DNA from: VXMF01 sp965116065
Lineage (GTDB): Bacteria; Acidobacteriota; Terriglobia; Bryobacterales; UBA6623
DNA length: 64,000 bases
Direction of reading: 5' to 3'
Assembly: GCA_965116065.1 (NCBI GenBank)
Contig: OZ220485.1
Location: forward strand, 1,860,001-1,924,000
Shown here piece after piece: positions 1 through 10,300 of the stretch; position 1 is the first letter of the stretch; the number at the start of each line of letters is the position of its first letter. The notes beneath the pieces were generated by a model, which worked only from the letters and a program-made list of their open reading frames with translations, had not been told where the DNA came from and searched no databases. The position numbers and the translations under genes are program-made.

Positions 1-152
1 GCCTCCCCTTGGTGGCAGGTGTTACAGAATTCCTGCAGGAATGCCTCCGCGTGGTCATTGCCAAGCCCGTCGGCCGCCTTGACGGCTGTTGTTACGCTCA
101 AGGCAATGACGAATGCAGCCACCCGGACGTGAATCACGGATTCGGCGAACAC
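1..152 (-). CDS. Secreted c-type cytochrome-like protein, N-terminal part (cut by window edge)
   Basis: The minus-strand frame from a GTG at 152 (or a second GTG at 137) runs off the left edge. From position 137 it encodes a typical signal peptide with a hydrophobic stretch (VAAFVIALSVTTAVKA). This is followed by an acidic segment and FLQEFCNTCHQGE, which holds a CxxCH heme-binding motif. This arrangement is characteristic of the planctomycete/acidobacterial cytochrome-domain proteins (PSD1/DUF1592-like) that carry heme near the N-terminus and are exported. Only about 50 residues are visible, so the family is inferred from the first motif alone. The start is uncertain because neither GTG has a convincing ribosome-binding site. 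Confidence 0.55.
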   Translation of the reverse strand, partial: MFAESVIHVRVAAFVIALSVTTAVKAADGLGNDHAEAFLQEFCNTCHQGE

Positions 153-278
153 CCACCTGGTCGATTCCGCTTCGCCCCAGCCATCCGCAGGTCTACTTGG
201 CCGTCGGCGTAGCCATCGCAACGCCCCGCGCTGTGATAGCTTAAGAGTAGACTCCCTTGGTGTCAGCATCGCCGTAGG

Positions 279-354
279 GCCACGATAGCTCAGTTGGTAG
301 AGCAGCGGTTTCGTAAACCGCAGGTCGTCGGTTCGAGTCCGACTCGTGGCTCCA
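279..354 (+). tRNA. tRNA-Thr (anticodon CGT)
   Basis: A complete cloverleaf is visible. The acceptor stem GCCACGA (279-285) pairs with TCGTGGC (344-350), followed by discriminator T and an encoded CCA (352-354). The D-loop contains AGCTCAGTTGGTAGAGC. The anticodon stem GCGGT/ACCGC encloses the loop TTCGTAA, with anticodon CGT reading ACG (Thr). The T-arm contains GGTTCGAGTCC. The gene is 76 nt including CCA. Confidence 0.96.
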
Positions 355-557
355 TTCTAATCAAGGTCTCCGCTCCCTGATCGTCATCTGGATCGGATCG
401 GTGTGCCGGTTCGCCGACCGGACCGTACCCACCTCGGTGCATCGTGGCCATAGGCCTGAGCCATCTCCCGAAGCACGTATTCTCGTAGAATGTTCTCCTT
501 GCCGGCTTGCAGGCAACACCTGCATGTGCCTTGTCACCTGTCCCGGTAGAGCCTGCC

Positions 558-1676
558 ATGAAGATAACGGATGTCGAAGCAATCTATGTTCGGTCCGACC
601 ATGTCCGGGAAGTCTGCGATTCCGGACAGGATGCACTGATCGTACGAGTCCACACGGATGCTGGCATCTCTGGTCTCGGGGAGGTGGACTCCAATCCACT
701 GGCGGCCAAAGGGGCGATCGAGGGGCCGTACTCGCATGCGGTGACCAGCGGGCTCCGCCAGCTCGTGCTCGGCGAGGACCCGTTCGAGACCGAGAAGATC
801 TGGCACAAGATGTACACCGGCAACATCTACGGAGGTCGCCGGGGTGTCGGATTCCACGCCATGAGCGGTATTGATATCGCCCTGTGGGACATCAAGGGAA
901 AGGCGCTCGGACTTCCGGTGTGGAAGCTCTTGGGAGGCGGCTTCCACGAGTCGATCAGGTGCTATGCGAGTTCGTTGTGGGGTCCCACGCCCCAAGCGAC
1001 CCATGATCTGGCGAAGCGATACGTCGATGCCGGATTCAACGCTGTGAAATTCGGCTGGGAGCCGATGGGATCCGACGAGGCGACGGACATCGCGCTGGTC
1101 CGGGAAGCGCGTCGAGGACTTGGCGAGGATGCCGATCTACTCGTCGACGCTGGCCTGGTCTGGGATGCGAAGACGGCAATCAGGAGGGCACGGGCCTTCG
1201 AAGAGCACCGGATTTTCTGGTTGGAGGAGCCCTTGATGCCGGACGACTACGACGGCTATCGGCGCTTGGCGGAGGCTGTCGACACGCGCATTGCCGCCGG
1301 GGAGGAGGAGAGCAACCGAGCGTCGTTCCTGGACCTCATGGACCGCGGCAGGATCGATGTGGTGCAGGTTGACCTGACGCGAGCCGGTGGGTTCACCGAG
1401 GCGGCCAAGATCGCATCGCTGGCCCAGGACCGTGGACTCCCCGTGGCCAATCACGGATTCACGACGTATATCAATGTCGCCGCCGCCCTGCACTTCCTCA
1501 ATTCGATCCCGAACACTCTGATCGCCGAGTATGTTGCGGAAGAGGAGACGACCCTGCGTGAGCAGATCACCAAGCAACGCATTCGTGCCCACGATGGGTT
1601 GCTCGCAGTCCCGAACGAGCCCGGTTTGGGTGTCGAGTTGAACATGGACGCCGTCAACAGACTTCGCGTCAGCTAG
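558..1676 (+). CDS. Mandelate racemase/muconate lactonizing enzyme family protein (enolase superfamily)
   Basis: The 372-residue product has the two-domain enolase-superfamily layout. An N-terminal capping domain begins MKITDVEAIYVRSD, and a (beta/alpha)8 barrel follows. Barrel ligands are recognisable in order: VDAGLVWD (Asp), WLEEPL (Glu) and AAGEEESNR (Glu), then NHGFTTYIN, which supplies a candidate general acid/base His. Members abstract a proton alpha to a carboxylate using Mg2+; many act as sugar-acid dehydratases. The lysine region reads AVKFGW rather than KxK, so this is not the classic mandelate racemase type and the substrate is unknown. The ATG at 558 is preferred over an upstream in-frame ATG at 507 because family proteins begin with this first strand. 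The gene stands alone downstream of tRNA-Thr. Confidence 0.9.
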   Translation: MKITDVEAIYVRSDHVREVCDSGQDALIVRVHTDAGISGLGEVDSNPLAAKGAIEGPYSHAVTSGLRQLVLGEDPFETEKIWHKMYTGNIYGGRRGVGFHAMSGIDIALWDIKGKALGLPVWKLLGGGFHESIRCYASSLWGPTPQATHDLAKRYVDAGFNAVKFGWEPMGSDEATDIALVREARRGLGEDADLLVDAGLVWDAKTAIRRARAFEEHRIFWLEEPLMPDDYDGYRRLAEAVDTRIAAGEEESNRASFLDLMDRGRIDVVQVDLTRAGGFTEAAKIASLAQDRGLPVANHGFTTYINVAAALHFLNSIPNTLIAEYVAEEETTLREQITKQRIRAHDGLLAVPNEPGLGVELNMDAVNRLRVS

Positions 1677-1872
1677 CTGTCACCGGCGTGCCATCCCGCG
1701 CCGGAGACCGCGCGCTTCTCCTAGAGAGTTCTCGCCGAAACAAGATCGTCGTTTGCGGGCGTGGTGCCGATGTGTGTTTCCACTCGTCGTGGAAGGCCGC
1801 CTGCCCCAGGGCGGGATGCTCCATGTCCTCACCCGTGAAGGTCCGCCCCGTCTCGTAGTCGTTGGAATCCAA
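1669..1872 (-). other. Unassigned open frame, possible gene remnant
   Basis: Directly after the LRR gene stop, on the same strand but in another frame, an open stretch starts at a TTG (1872). It reads protein-like at first (ETGRTFTGEDMEHPALGQAA) and then becomes Arg/Ser-rich. It overlaps the convergent enolase-superfamily gene by 8 nt. No family is recognised. It may be a short gene, the remnant of a longer one, or chance. Confidence 0.2.
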
Positions 1873-1877
1873 CTCGA

Positions 1878-2699
1878 CTAGTCGTCCGCCTCGATCCGGT
1901 GTGAGTACTTCCTGAGGGTCTCGAGGTGCTTGCCCTTGGATGCCTCGTTGAGGGGGTTTCCCTGGAGGGACACTGCCCAGTACCTGGCGAAACGACTGTC
2001 ACCCGCAATGTCCTTGTCAGCCATTTCCGCCAGGACTCCGATGTCCTTGACCTTGTTAGCGCGGAGCGACAGGCGCTGCAGCGATGTCAGTCCAGCCAAT
2101 GGCGCAAGCTCCGAGACCTGATTGTTGTCCACGTTCAGCGTCGAAAGCCGCTTCAGGGACGCAACTGGCCCCAGATCGCTGATGTTGTTGTCCGCGACGG
2201 CTATCGTCCATAACTTCGAAAGGCTCTTCACGGGCGACAGATCGCTGATCTGGTTGTTCTCCATGTAGAGCGAGTTCATCGCCTCGAGTCCGGCCAATGC
2301 GAAGATGTCCTTCACCTGGTTGTCACTGAGTTCGATGTACTGTAGGCGCCTGAGTCCGGACAGTGGTGAGATGTCCTCGACCTGATTGCCTGTCAGTGTC
2401 AGGCTCTGGAGCAGGTCCAGTTCCGCAATCGGAGAGAGGTCGGAGACCTCGTTGTCCGGCAGTTCGAGCAGCATCAGGCGTTTGCAGTGCTCCAGACCGG
2501 TCAAGTCCCTGATTCCCTTGCTCCGTGCCGTGATGGTTGAAATCTGAGCTACGTCGTCAGCCGTGATGGGCTCGTCGTTGTGCCGCTTCTCGAAGACGTA
2601 CTGACGGACTGCTGCCTCCAGGTTCTTGTCCGGGAAGATGTCGGCCACTGCAGGGCTTACGAGCATCACCGCTAGCGCAATCAAGGAAAACTGAACCAT
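1878..2699 (-). CDS. Secreted leucine-rich repeat protein (internalin-like LRR)
   Basis: The 273-residue product has a signal peptide (MVQFSLIALAVMLVSPAVA) followed by a short cap (IFPDKNLEAAVRQYV). About eight tandem repeats of roughly 22 residues follow, with the pattern LxxLxxLxLxxNxxxDIxPLxxL. The repeated units carry NQVEDISPLSGL, NQVKDIFALAGL, NQISDLSPVKSL and similar, which is the SDS22/internalin type of LRR. Such domains form a curved surface for protein binding. The ATG at 2699 was chosen because AAGGAG lies 8 nt upstream and the signal peptide starts there; a frame from 2825 adds 42 non-signal-like residues. It is probably periplasmic or secreted. No enzymatic motif is seen, and the partner is unknown. 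Confidence 0.88.
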   Translation of the reverse strand: MVQFSLIALAVMLVSPAVADIFPDKNLEAAVRQYVFEKRHNDEPITADDVAQISTITARSKGIRDLTGLEHCKRLMLLELPDNEVSDLSPIAELDLLQSLTLTGNQVEDISPLSGLRRLQYIELSDNQVKDIFALAGLEAMNSLYMENNQISDLSPVKSLSKLWTIAVADNNISDLGPVASLKRLSTLNVDNNQVSELAPLAGLTSLQRLSLRANKVKDIGVLAEMADKDIAGDSRFARYWAVSLQGNPLNEASKGKHLETLRKYSHRIEADD

Positions 2700-3212
2700 T
2701 CTCGTCGCTCCTTGCACTTGTGAGTTGTCGTGCATCTGGCCCATGATACTACCCCGCAGGTCTTGGTGGAAGAGTCCCTCCGATGTGGCTTCGGTGCCGT
2801 GCCCACGATGTTCGACGTTTCGCATCAGGGCGGATCGACCACACGGACGCTTGGTCCGCCACCGAAGGCGCTGGGCCGTTTCTGGCTGATCGGCTCAGTG
2901 GTGGGGATGTTCGTGCTACCGAAGATTCGAAGTACTGGCGGAAGAGCGCGACCGAGCGGAGCAGCGTGAGCAGGAACGAGAGCATCCACGCGATTCTCGG
3001 CAACCTGCCCTATAGCGGCTTGTCCTTGATGAGGAATGGGATCCGTCCAGAGACTCAGGCTGCCGAGCCCCGTTCAGAGCAGTAGGCGGAGACTCACTGA
3101 CTGGCCATGAACTGGTAGCCGAATACAAAGTATGTCAGCCGCGCCGGCCAGCCGCTGCCGTACCCGCGTTTGCAACAGGGCTTGGCATCAATGTTCACGA
3201 TGTACCGTCACT
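2700..3212. other. Non-coding or degenerate stretch between LRR and sulfatase genes
   Basis: No convincing gene is seen. A plus-strand frame near 2927-3013 encodes a short charged run (LAEERDRAEQREQERE) but has no start codon, so it may be the relic of a coiled-coil protein. Competing open frames on both strands lack start signals and family features. Confidence 0.4.
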
Positions 3213-4556
3213 TCAATCGGCCGTGACTGTCTCGATCCAGTCTTCGAACTCCCGCCAGAGATTGCGAACGAGGTCAGGATGTTCGGTAGCCAGATTCGTG
3301 GTCTCGCCGAAATCAAGCTCCATGTCGTACAGTTCGACTGGCTCATCAGGTGTTGGCCGCACGACCTTCCATCGGCCTTGGCGCATTGCGTTTACGTTGC
3401 GATAGCGGAAGTAGATGTTCCTATGTGGTGATCTTGCGCCATCCCGAAGGGTGTCGAGTGGGTCCAACCCGTCAATGATGCGGTCGTCTGGCAGGCTCGC
3501 AGCGGCGGCCTGCATCGAAAGAACGAAGAGGTCCATGTTGACGATCGGTTTCCGGACAACGGTGTTCTCCGGGAGCTTCCCTGGCCAGCGGATGATGGCC
3601 GGTGTGCGAACCCCTCCTTCATACAGAGATGTCCGGCCGTCCCGGAACGGTCCGTTGGACGCCACCTCCAGTTCGGGCCTCTTGGGTCCCACCCAAGCCC
3701 CGTTGTCGGAGGCGAGAATCACCAGGGTGGACTGCCGTAGGCCGTGGCGGTCGATCTCGTCCAGGATCCGCCCGATACCTGCATCCATCGCCGATACGAC
3801 GGCGTGGTAGCCCTGGCGCGTCACGGTTGTGTCGGGATCGTAACCGTACAGCCGGAAGAACTCTGCTGGCGCCTGCCACAGGAACGGCTGGCCGGGGGCC
3901 TTGTTCCGGGGGTTCGGGTAGTGCGCGGCATTGAATGGAACGTAAGCGAAGAAGGGCCGTCCCGTGTTCCGACGAATGAACGCGGAAGCAGAGTTGGCAA
4001 AGATGTCTGTCGTGTAGCCTTCCATCCTGGCGGGTTCCGTGCCGACGTAGAGATCGTGGCGGCCGTTGTACGAGTACGTGAAGTAGTCGCAGTTTCCCGA
4101 GATGCAGCCGATGTACTCATCGAAGCCTCTGTCGGTCGGTCGGCTCCCTTCGGCGAAGCCAAGGTTCCATTTGCCGAACGCACCGGTCGCGTAGCCGAGT
4201 TCCCTGAGATATTCCGGCAGCAGTCTCTCGCTGTGAGGAAGGCCGATGCCGGTCCAGTTCTCCTGTACCGAGAGTTGGTGCGTCAGTCCGTTCCGGTCCG
4301 GGTAGCGCCCGGTCAGGAGTGCTCCCCGCGATGGCGAGCACGATGACGATGGGATGTAGAAATCGGTGAGCCGCACTCCCCGGGACGCCAGCCTGTCGAT
4401 GTTGGGTGTCCGGATCACAGGGTTTCCGTAGCAGGCGAGGTCGCCCCATCCCACGTTGTCGATGTAGATCAGGACGATATTGTCCGGGCTGGTTGTCGGC
4501 TCCTGTGCCATCCCCGACAGCGAGGCCAGGAGTGTCAGGGCTGCCAAGTCACGCAC
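3213..4556 (-). CDS. Secreted sulfatase (arylsulfatase family, formylglycine type)
   Basis: The 447-residue product starts at a GTG (4556) with a short signal peptide ending near MAQ. The N-terminal metal site is visible in NIVLIYIDNVGWGDLACYGN. The activation signature is CSPSRGALLTGR, with Cys73 as the residue converted to formylglycine. Later family blocks are GKWNLGF, SDNGAW and GGVRTPAIIRWPGK. Such enzymes hydrolyse sulfate esters in the periplasm and need an anaerobic (anSME) or aerobic (FGE) maturase, neither of which is in this window. The C-terminus (ELYDMELDFGETTNLA) matches the usual sulfatase tail. Substrate unknown; a polysaccharide sulfatase is plausible. It lies downstream of the DISARM genes on the same strand, separated by 186 nt, and is probably not part of that operon. 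Confidence 0.93.
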   Translation of the reverse strand: MRDLAALTLLASLSGMAQEPTTSPDNIVLIYIDNVGWGDLACYGNPVIRTPNIDRLASRGVRLTDFYIPSSSCSPSRGALLTGRYPDRNGLTHQLSVQENWTGIGLPHSERLLPEYLRELGYATGAFGKWNLGFAEGSRPTDRGFDEYIGCISGNCDYFTYSYNGRHDLYVGTEPARMEGYTTDIFANSASAFIRRNTGRPFFAYVPFNAAHYPNPRNKAPGQPFLWQAPAEFFRLYGYDPDTTVTRQGYHAVVSAMDAGIGRILDEIDRHGLRQSTLVILASDNGAWVGPKRPELEVASNGPFRDGRTSLYEGGVRTPAIIRWPGKLPENTVVRKPIVNMDLFVLSMQAAAASLPDDRIIDGLDPLDTLRDGARSPHRNIYFRYRNVNAMRQGRWKVVRPTPDEPVELYDMELDFGETTNLATEHPDLVRNLWREFEDWIETVTAD

Positions 4557-4742
4557 GGTCTCACTCTACAGGTTGTCGTTTGTTCGGTACAACGGCAGTT
4601 CATCTCTGATCCCACGTGAACGGGTGTAATGGAACGCCCGTAGTAGTTCTCGTCGGAGGAAGGGAAGGGCATCCGTGCGGGGACACTGCGGCTGTTCGGA
4701 GCGGGAACTGACCGAACCAAAGCCAGGAGCCGGGGCACTGGG

Positions 4743-5543
4743 TCACGTCTGCGGGAACGGAAGTCTCTCAAGGTGTTGACTCCGTATCAGGGACCTGAAG
4801 TGCTCCTCAATCCGGTGTGCGATGACCCCCGAGCGCACTGTAAGGCCGAGTTCGATGTTGCGTTGCTGTGCCGCTTCGGTGAAGTTTGCCGACGTTACGA
4901 GTGCTTCCTTGCCGTCGATGACAACGCACTTGGCATGCAGCGCGCTGGTGGCGCTTCCTGTTGGTCTCAGGGAACGGGGATCGTAGTAGACGGTCGGCAG
5001 ACGACTGCCGGGCCACTCCTCGCGCACGAACCCGTTGGCGAATCGCCGGACGATCTCCTGGTCGCGAGATGTGCTTCCGTGGGTGCGACGCACGTCAATG
5101 CAGAGGGTAGCCTGGAACGATGGATCCTGATCAAGGCGATCGGCCAGCGCCTTGAACACGGATCTTCCCTGATGGACCGCGAAACCGACGGCCAGTACAC
5201 GTTGCTGCGCCTTGCGGAACAGTTGCCGGATGACGACGCCCGTATCCCGGGCGCTGCCGCCCATGTCCGGCCCGCTGATGACGACATCGATGAATGTCGA
5301 GGGATCGCTGGAAACCTGCTGGCCAGCCGCGAAGGCGCGGAGTAGCCGAGCGATGTGTGCTGATGACATGCCCTGCCGTACAAACCCTTCAAGGCACTCT
5401 GCGATTGATCCCGCACTCACATCGGCAAGGTACTCGCGCAGTGTCAACTCGTGAAACGGAGGGGAGACGAGACCGGCGTCAATGAGATCCGCCAGACGGA
5501 GCATGTCACTCCGACCGATTGACGCCAAGGCTTCGAACGCCAT
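4743..5543 (-). CDS. drmC: DISARM protein DrmC, phospholipase D-like
   Basis: This is the last gene of the DISARM operon. It has a single PLD catalytic motif near the C-terminus, HAKCVVIDGKEALVTSANFT (counting from the GTG at 5546: His204, Lys206, Asp211, Ser219, Asn221). A helical N-terminal third precedes it. A single HKD motif implies action as a dimer, as in the Nuc-type nucleases of the family. DrmC is conserved in DISARM but was reported as dispensable in the characterised Bacillus system. The drmB stop and drmC start overlap (TGATG at 5545-5541), and a GTG one codon earlier (5546) is an alternative start. This indicates translational coupling to drmB. Confidence 0.9.
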   Translation of the reverse strand: MAFEALASIGRSDMLRLADLIDAGLVSPPFHELTLREYLADVSAGSIAECLEGFVRQGMSSAHIARLLRAFAAGQQVSSDPSTFIDVVISGPDMGGSARDTGVVIRQLFRKAQQRVLAVGFAVHQGRSVFKALADRLDQDPSFQATLCIDVRRTHGSTSRDQEIVRRFANGFVREEWPGSRLPTVYYDPRSLRPTGSATSALHAKCVVIDGKEALVTSANFTEAAQQRNIELGLTVRSGVIAHRIEEHFRSLIRSQHLERLPFPQT

Positions 5544-7351
5544 CACAGTTCGTGCTCACCAGTGTCGAAGAACGCGGCGTCCTGAACTGAGACCGTCCGG
5601 ACGACGAGCGCCCGGTCCAGAAAATCGTTGCGTTGCTCGCAACTGGTCTCGGCGATCAACAGGCAGCCGTGACATGCTGCACCGTGCAGCATGCGGCCCT
5701 CAAGTGGTGAATTGGGCACATGTTCCGCACAGACAGGGTCGTTGGAGCACAATCTGGCGTCACGGAGTGCCCTGCGCAGATGAGAGTCGAGACGCCGTCC
5801 CGTCTCTACGAGGCCGCCCAGTGTGCCTTCAGAATCGGACGACGCCGTATAGATCAGGATGCCGTAACCATGTTCACCGGAATAGACGCGCTCCCGGAGA
5901 GAACTTGCCGGATACCCGCACTCAAGCGCGATTGATGTCATGAGCATGTGCGACAGCGAGTGGAGCATCACATACGGAAGGCCGGGGAATCCATCCAGTG
6001 GTCGGCCTCGCTTGCTCGCCCATGCCTGCCAGCCTTCTTCAATGTCCTGACCACGCTTCCGGACGCCCGTCCTGGCGAGCCACTCCTGGACGCTGTCGGT
6101 TCGGATCGACAGGAAAATCCCTTCGCCACGATTCTCGATGGTGGGCAGCCATGTGATCGTCTCGGCGAGCGCAGCAGTCGTAACATCAAGATCAAGTTCA
6201 CCGTCCTTGTCTGGATTCTTGGCCTCGAAGCGTGTGAATCCCAGTAATGCGGTGACCTCGCGTAGACGATGCACCAAGACGAGCTTGTCCACGGCTGTCA
6301 AGAGCCCGTCCCGCCCCGACCTCCACTCTTCAAGGGGCAGTGTCTCCGCGTGGAAGTGGGAGCGTTGGGCGTCCTCGCCGATGACGGCGTTGCCGGAATC
6401 GAGAATTGCGAATTCCGCAGACTTCACCGGGACATCTGCTAACTCCCCGCCTTCCTGCTGGCGCCGGAATTCGACCAAGACAGCCTCGTCCGGGATGCCT
6501 TCGAAGGCTGCTAGAAGTTCCGGGATCCTGCGGAAGTTCTCCAGCATCCCCAGAGCCGCGGCTGTCTCCAGTCGCTCGTGGTGCGCGGAGACCTTCGCCG
6601 CCAGTCCGGCGTCGAACTCGGGAATCGAGATCACGCTCATTTTCCGCGGGAAGTACGCGTTACTCGCTGTGCGAACCAGCAGTCGGTACGGTTCGCGACA
6701 ATTTTCTGCCGCGAATGCTCCGATCCATGGCCGCTTGCCCTCGCAACGGCCGAGGGCGCCCGTCTCCGGATTGGAGGCCTCATAGAGTGAGCGTTCTTCG
6801 CCGCAGTCGCAGACACCGAACGTGTCGCGGATATCAGCCCCTGGACCCCGCTCCTCGATCCAAATGGGACGCTGGCAGGTCTGGCCGCTCGGATGAAGAA
6901 ACCGTCGCCAGTCGAGGTCGTCGATGTGACCGCACCGGCAGCCGCAGACGAAACGTATCGGGACGACCGGCTTTCGTTTTCCATCTTCGTCCCGGAAACG
7001 GCGCCTTTCGAGGTGGTCCCAGCGTACGAGTCTCCGGCGGCGCCATTGCGGATTGCTGGGCGAGGGGCTGGCTTCCTTGACGATGAACCACGTGGGAAAG
7101 ATGCGCGCACCCACAGGCGCGGTGTTCCTGTCGTTCTCTTCATGTTGCGGGGGTGTCCATAGCTCGAGCTGCGGAACATCCAGCAGTGTCCGCAGCTTGG
7201 CCGTCAGGCGTGGCTCGTTGATCTTGTCCCGCCGTAAATGGGACCAGTCCTGCAAGCCGGAGACGATCACGGAATAGTCAGGCAGATCGATCATTGCGCC
7301 CGGCCCGTACGTCGTGACCAACTGGCTCTGGCGGAGGACGTTTTCGGTCAT
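5543..7351 (-). CDS. drmB: DISARM protein DrmB (DUF1998)
   Basis: The 602-residue product carries the DUF1998 region in its last 150 residues. This contains HSLSHMLMTSIALECGYP, then GGLVETGRR, and a Cys-rich end with CSNDPVCAEH and GAACHGCLLIAETSCEQRN. These Cys residues probably form the metal site typical of DUF1998. An additional Cys cluster (FVCGCRCGHIDD, CQRP, FGVCDCGEE) lies near residues 134-190. In DISARM, DrmB forms a complex with the DrmA helicase that loads on DNA with an exposed 5' end. The start lies 2 nt after the drmA stop, with GGAG inside the end of drmA serving as ribosome-binding site, so the two are tightly coupled. Confidence 0.93.
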   Translation of the reverse strand: MTENVLRQSQLVTTYGPGAMIDLPDYSVIVSGLQDWSHLRRDKINEPRLTAKLRTLLDVPQLELWTPPQHEENDRNTAPVGARIFPTWFIVKEASPSPSNPQWRRRRLVRWDHLERRRFRDEDGKRKPVVPIRFVCGCRCGHIDDLDWRRFLHPSGQTCQRPIWIEERGPGADIRDTFGVCDCGEERSLYEASNPETGALGRCEGKRPWIGAFAAENCREPYRLLVRTASNAYFPRKMSVISIPEFDAGLAAKVSAHHERLETAAALGMLENFRRIPELLAAFEGIPDEAVLVEFRRQQEGGELADVPVKSAEFAILDSGNAVIGEDAQRSHFHAETLPLEEWRSGRDGLLTAVDKLVLVHRLREVTALLGFTRFEAKNPDKDGELDLDVTTAALAETITWLPTIENRGEGIFLSIRTDSVQEWLARTGVRKRGQDIEEGWQAWASKRGRPLDGFPGLPYVMLHSLSHMLMTSIALECGYPASSLRERVYSGEHGYGILIYTASSDSEGTLGGLVETGRRLDSHLRRALRDARLCSNDPVCAEHVPNSPLEGRMLHGAACHGCLLIAETSCEQRNDFLDRALVVRTVSVQDAAFFDTGEHEL

Positions 7352-7353
7352 GG

Positions 7354-10300
7354 CTACTCCTCGATGTCCTGACCGACTGGCGTCTTGATGCTGAGAAGCA
7401 CGCTCGGCTCCACGTCGCGCAGTGAACGGGGAGCCCGAAACCGAAGCTGCGTTTCGTTCAACAGGTTGCGGTCGGGGTCAATCATCTCGCGCAAGAGTGG
7501 CGTCGAGATGCCGGATGCGGATCCCCGAGCGTAGCCGAACTGCACTCCACCCTGACCGGCTTCATGGGCGAGGTTGGCCCAATCGTCGATCAGACTCTGC
7601 ACACGGTTCTGGACATCATCGCCGAAATGATCGGGAAGTCCGGCGGCATGTGCTTGTGCGCGGTCGCCAACCACTTTCGCCAACAGTGCGGTTTGATCGC
7701 CATAGCGTTCCACTTCACTGGCAGCAGTCATCTCCGTCAACGCAGGGATCCCGAGCCGGGCCAGGGCCACCGCCACTGCCGGCAGTCCCCGGTCCATTGC
7801 CCGTGGTGAGAACGGGGTCACGCCGGTAGCCTCCACGCCACGGTAGAACGACTCGTGCCATGCGGAGAAGTGCTCGTAGTGGGAGCGGTCACGGGGACGG
7901 TGGAGATTCAGCAGGGCAATCACCAATCCGGGGCGTTTCGGATCACGGCCGACCCGGCTCGTGGCCTGGATGTACTCCGCTGTGGTCTTCGGCTGGCCCG
8001 CCACTACCATGAGGCCAAGCCGTGTAATGTCGAGACCGACCGAGATCATGTTGGTAGCAAGGGCCACGTTCACGCTGTCGCTGTCAGCAAATCCCAACGC
8101 GAGTCGACGCTTCGCTTCGGCGACATCGGCCGTGTCGACACGCGAGGTCAGTTCAACCGGCTCGAAACCACCTCGCCTGTCCGCGAACAGCGCTGTGGTG
8201 TCGTCAAGGCGCCTGCGACCGGAGTACGTCTGGAGTCGAGAACTGACCTCGTCTTCGACGATGCGGCGGGAACTCCCAAGTTCACGCAGCGTGTTGAAGT
8301 AGGCGACCACCGTCATGTACGGGTCGGCCGGGTTCGGTGCCGCCTGTCCGGATGCAGCGTTCCAGGCTGCCTGCGCCGCTGCCATCTGTGTAATGGTGCT
8401 TCTCAGGAAGAGGACTTTCGGTCCGTGCCCCTGCGCAGCGATCCCGAGATAGAGGCGTGGTTGCACTCTATCCCGGGGCGCCTGTTTGGCAAAGAACGAA
8501 TCGCGCCGGTCGATTCCCGGGGGCGGGAACACGGCGACGGAGGTGCGGCCGAAGAGGGCTCGAATCTGCTTGTTCGCAAGGCGTACGGTCGCGGTTGAAG
8601 CGATGACCTTCGGACGCACCAGCTTGTCGTCGACATGGCGGGAGCAGAGGTGATCGAGTGCGGTCTCATAGAGGCCGGCCATCGAGCCAAGGGGACCGGA
8701 GATCAGGTGCAGTTCGTCCTGGATGATCAGGTCGGGTGGACGCGGGTCGGAAGGATTGCCACCCCGGAAGAAGCCGGCCGTCTCGCCCGTCCACGGCATG
8801 GCGGCGAACTTGTCGGCGGTCGCGATCATGAAGCAGGGCAGGCGCCTGTAGATCGGCTCATCGACCGCAACTATCGGCAAATGGCGACCGCTTCCGAACT
8901 CACATCGCCTGCTGGCGCAGTGCACCAGTAGGTTCTTCGGGTTGTCGGGGTTGGGATCCAGACGGAAGGATCGCTTTCCGAATTTCGTGCCGCACCAGGG
9001 GCACTGATCCAGGGGCAGAGGCGGGTCTTTCATGGTGTCGTGCAAGAATCGCAGGGTCTTGGTGCGCGCCGTCTTATCCGATGTATCGCCCTTCCTGCCC
9101 ATGTAGTTAGGAGTCGCTGCCCGGCCCACCCAGAGCGCAATCTCAAAGGGCCAGGTGCCGAGGTGTTCCGGTGCGGCTTCGCGTTCCAGTTCAAGCGCGC
9201 AGACGAGTGCTGCGGCGCGGCCAAGCTGGTCGAGGGTCAGGAGTCGAAGCGTGTAGCGCATCAGTACCGACAAACCGCGATGTGTCGGGTCCGGATCGCG
9301 CAGTCGACGAAGGACAAGCGTGAACGCAGCCAGTCCCAGGTAGGCCTCTGTCTTGCCGCCGCCAGTCGGGAAGAACAGCAGATCGACGATCTCGCGTTCG
9401 ACATGGGTCGGCTCCGCAATACCGCGAAGGTTCGTCAGGATGTAGGCGAGCTGGAACGGACGCCATGTCGGGGGATCGACGGTTTCGGGGGCGCATCCCA
9501 GTTCCTGGGCCCTGCGCCGCCTCGCGGCTACTGCCATTGCGCGATTCGAGATGCGGAACGCCTCCAGGAAGACGGGCTGGTCCAGAAGGCTGATGCCGGC
9601 CTCGATGCGGTGCGACGCTGTGCTCGCCCGTTTGACGAGTTCGTCGGCCACCTCCCTCCGTCTACCTGTAAATGTCTGTGCAAGTTTGCGTTGCTCGTCG
9701 ATCCAAGAGTGGTAGGCACCGACCAGCGGACTCAGCGCTAGCTTCGCAGCCGTACCGTCTTGCAATCTGCCCAACGCCTCCATGCCGAACTCGACATCGG
9801 GAATTTTGGAGGGCTCGACTCGCTCGACGGCGGCGGTTGGCATCCATTCGGTATGAACCCGGTGGCATTCGCCGTCGATCCTCTCGGCGCGAACGGAAAC
9901 GTTGTGACCGACCGCGTATTCGGCGGCGTCCCGGTAGTGGAGGTCGGCGAGGCGTTCGTCCCAGTCGTCGCTGTCGAGACCGCGTGAATCGTATCGCGGG
10001 AGAAATGGGCAGTCCGCTGTGACTGCCATCTCCACTTGGAAGGTGCAGGCGCTGTCTGCCAGGTCGTCGGGCTCTGCCGCCGGTCGCCGATTGACCACGA
10101 ACACCGAGACGGCACGGGTATCAGTCTCCCCATCGTGTGCCCGAACTCGGGTCGGCCGAACCAGGCAGACGATGTCGAGGCCATCGCTGGAGGGCAAGGG
10201 GCGGTGCAGCGGCTCGCCGGGCTCGAGGGATGCAAGATCAAGTGCCAGACTTGCGGAACGTGGATTGCGGACCCACGGAGCATGACGGTGCCGACCGGGA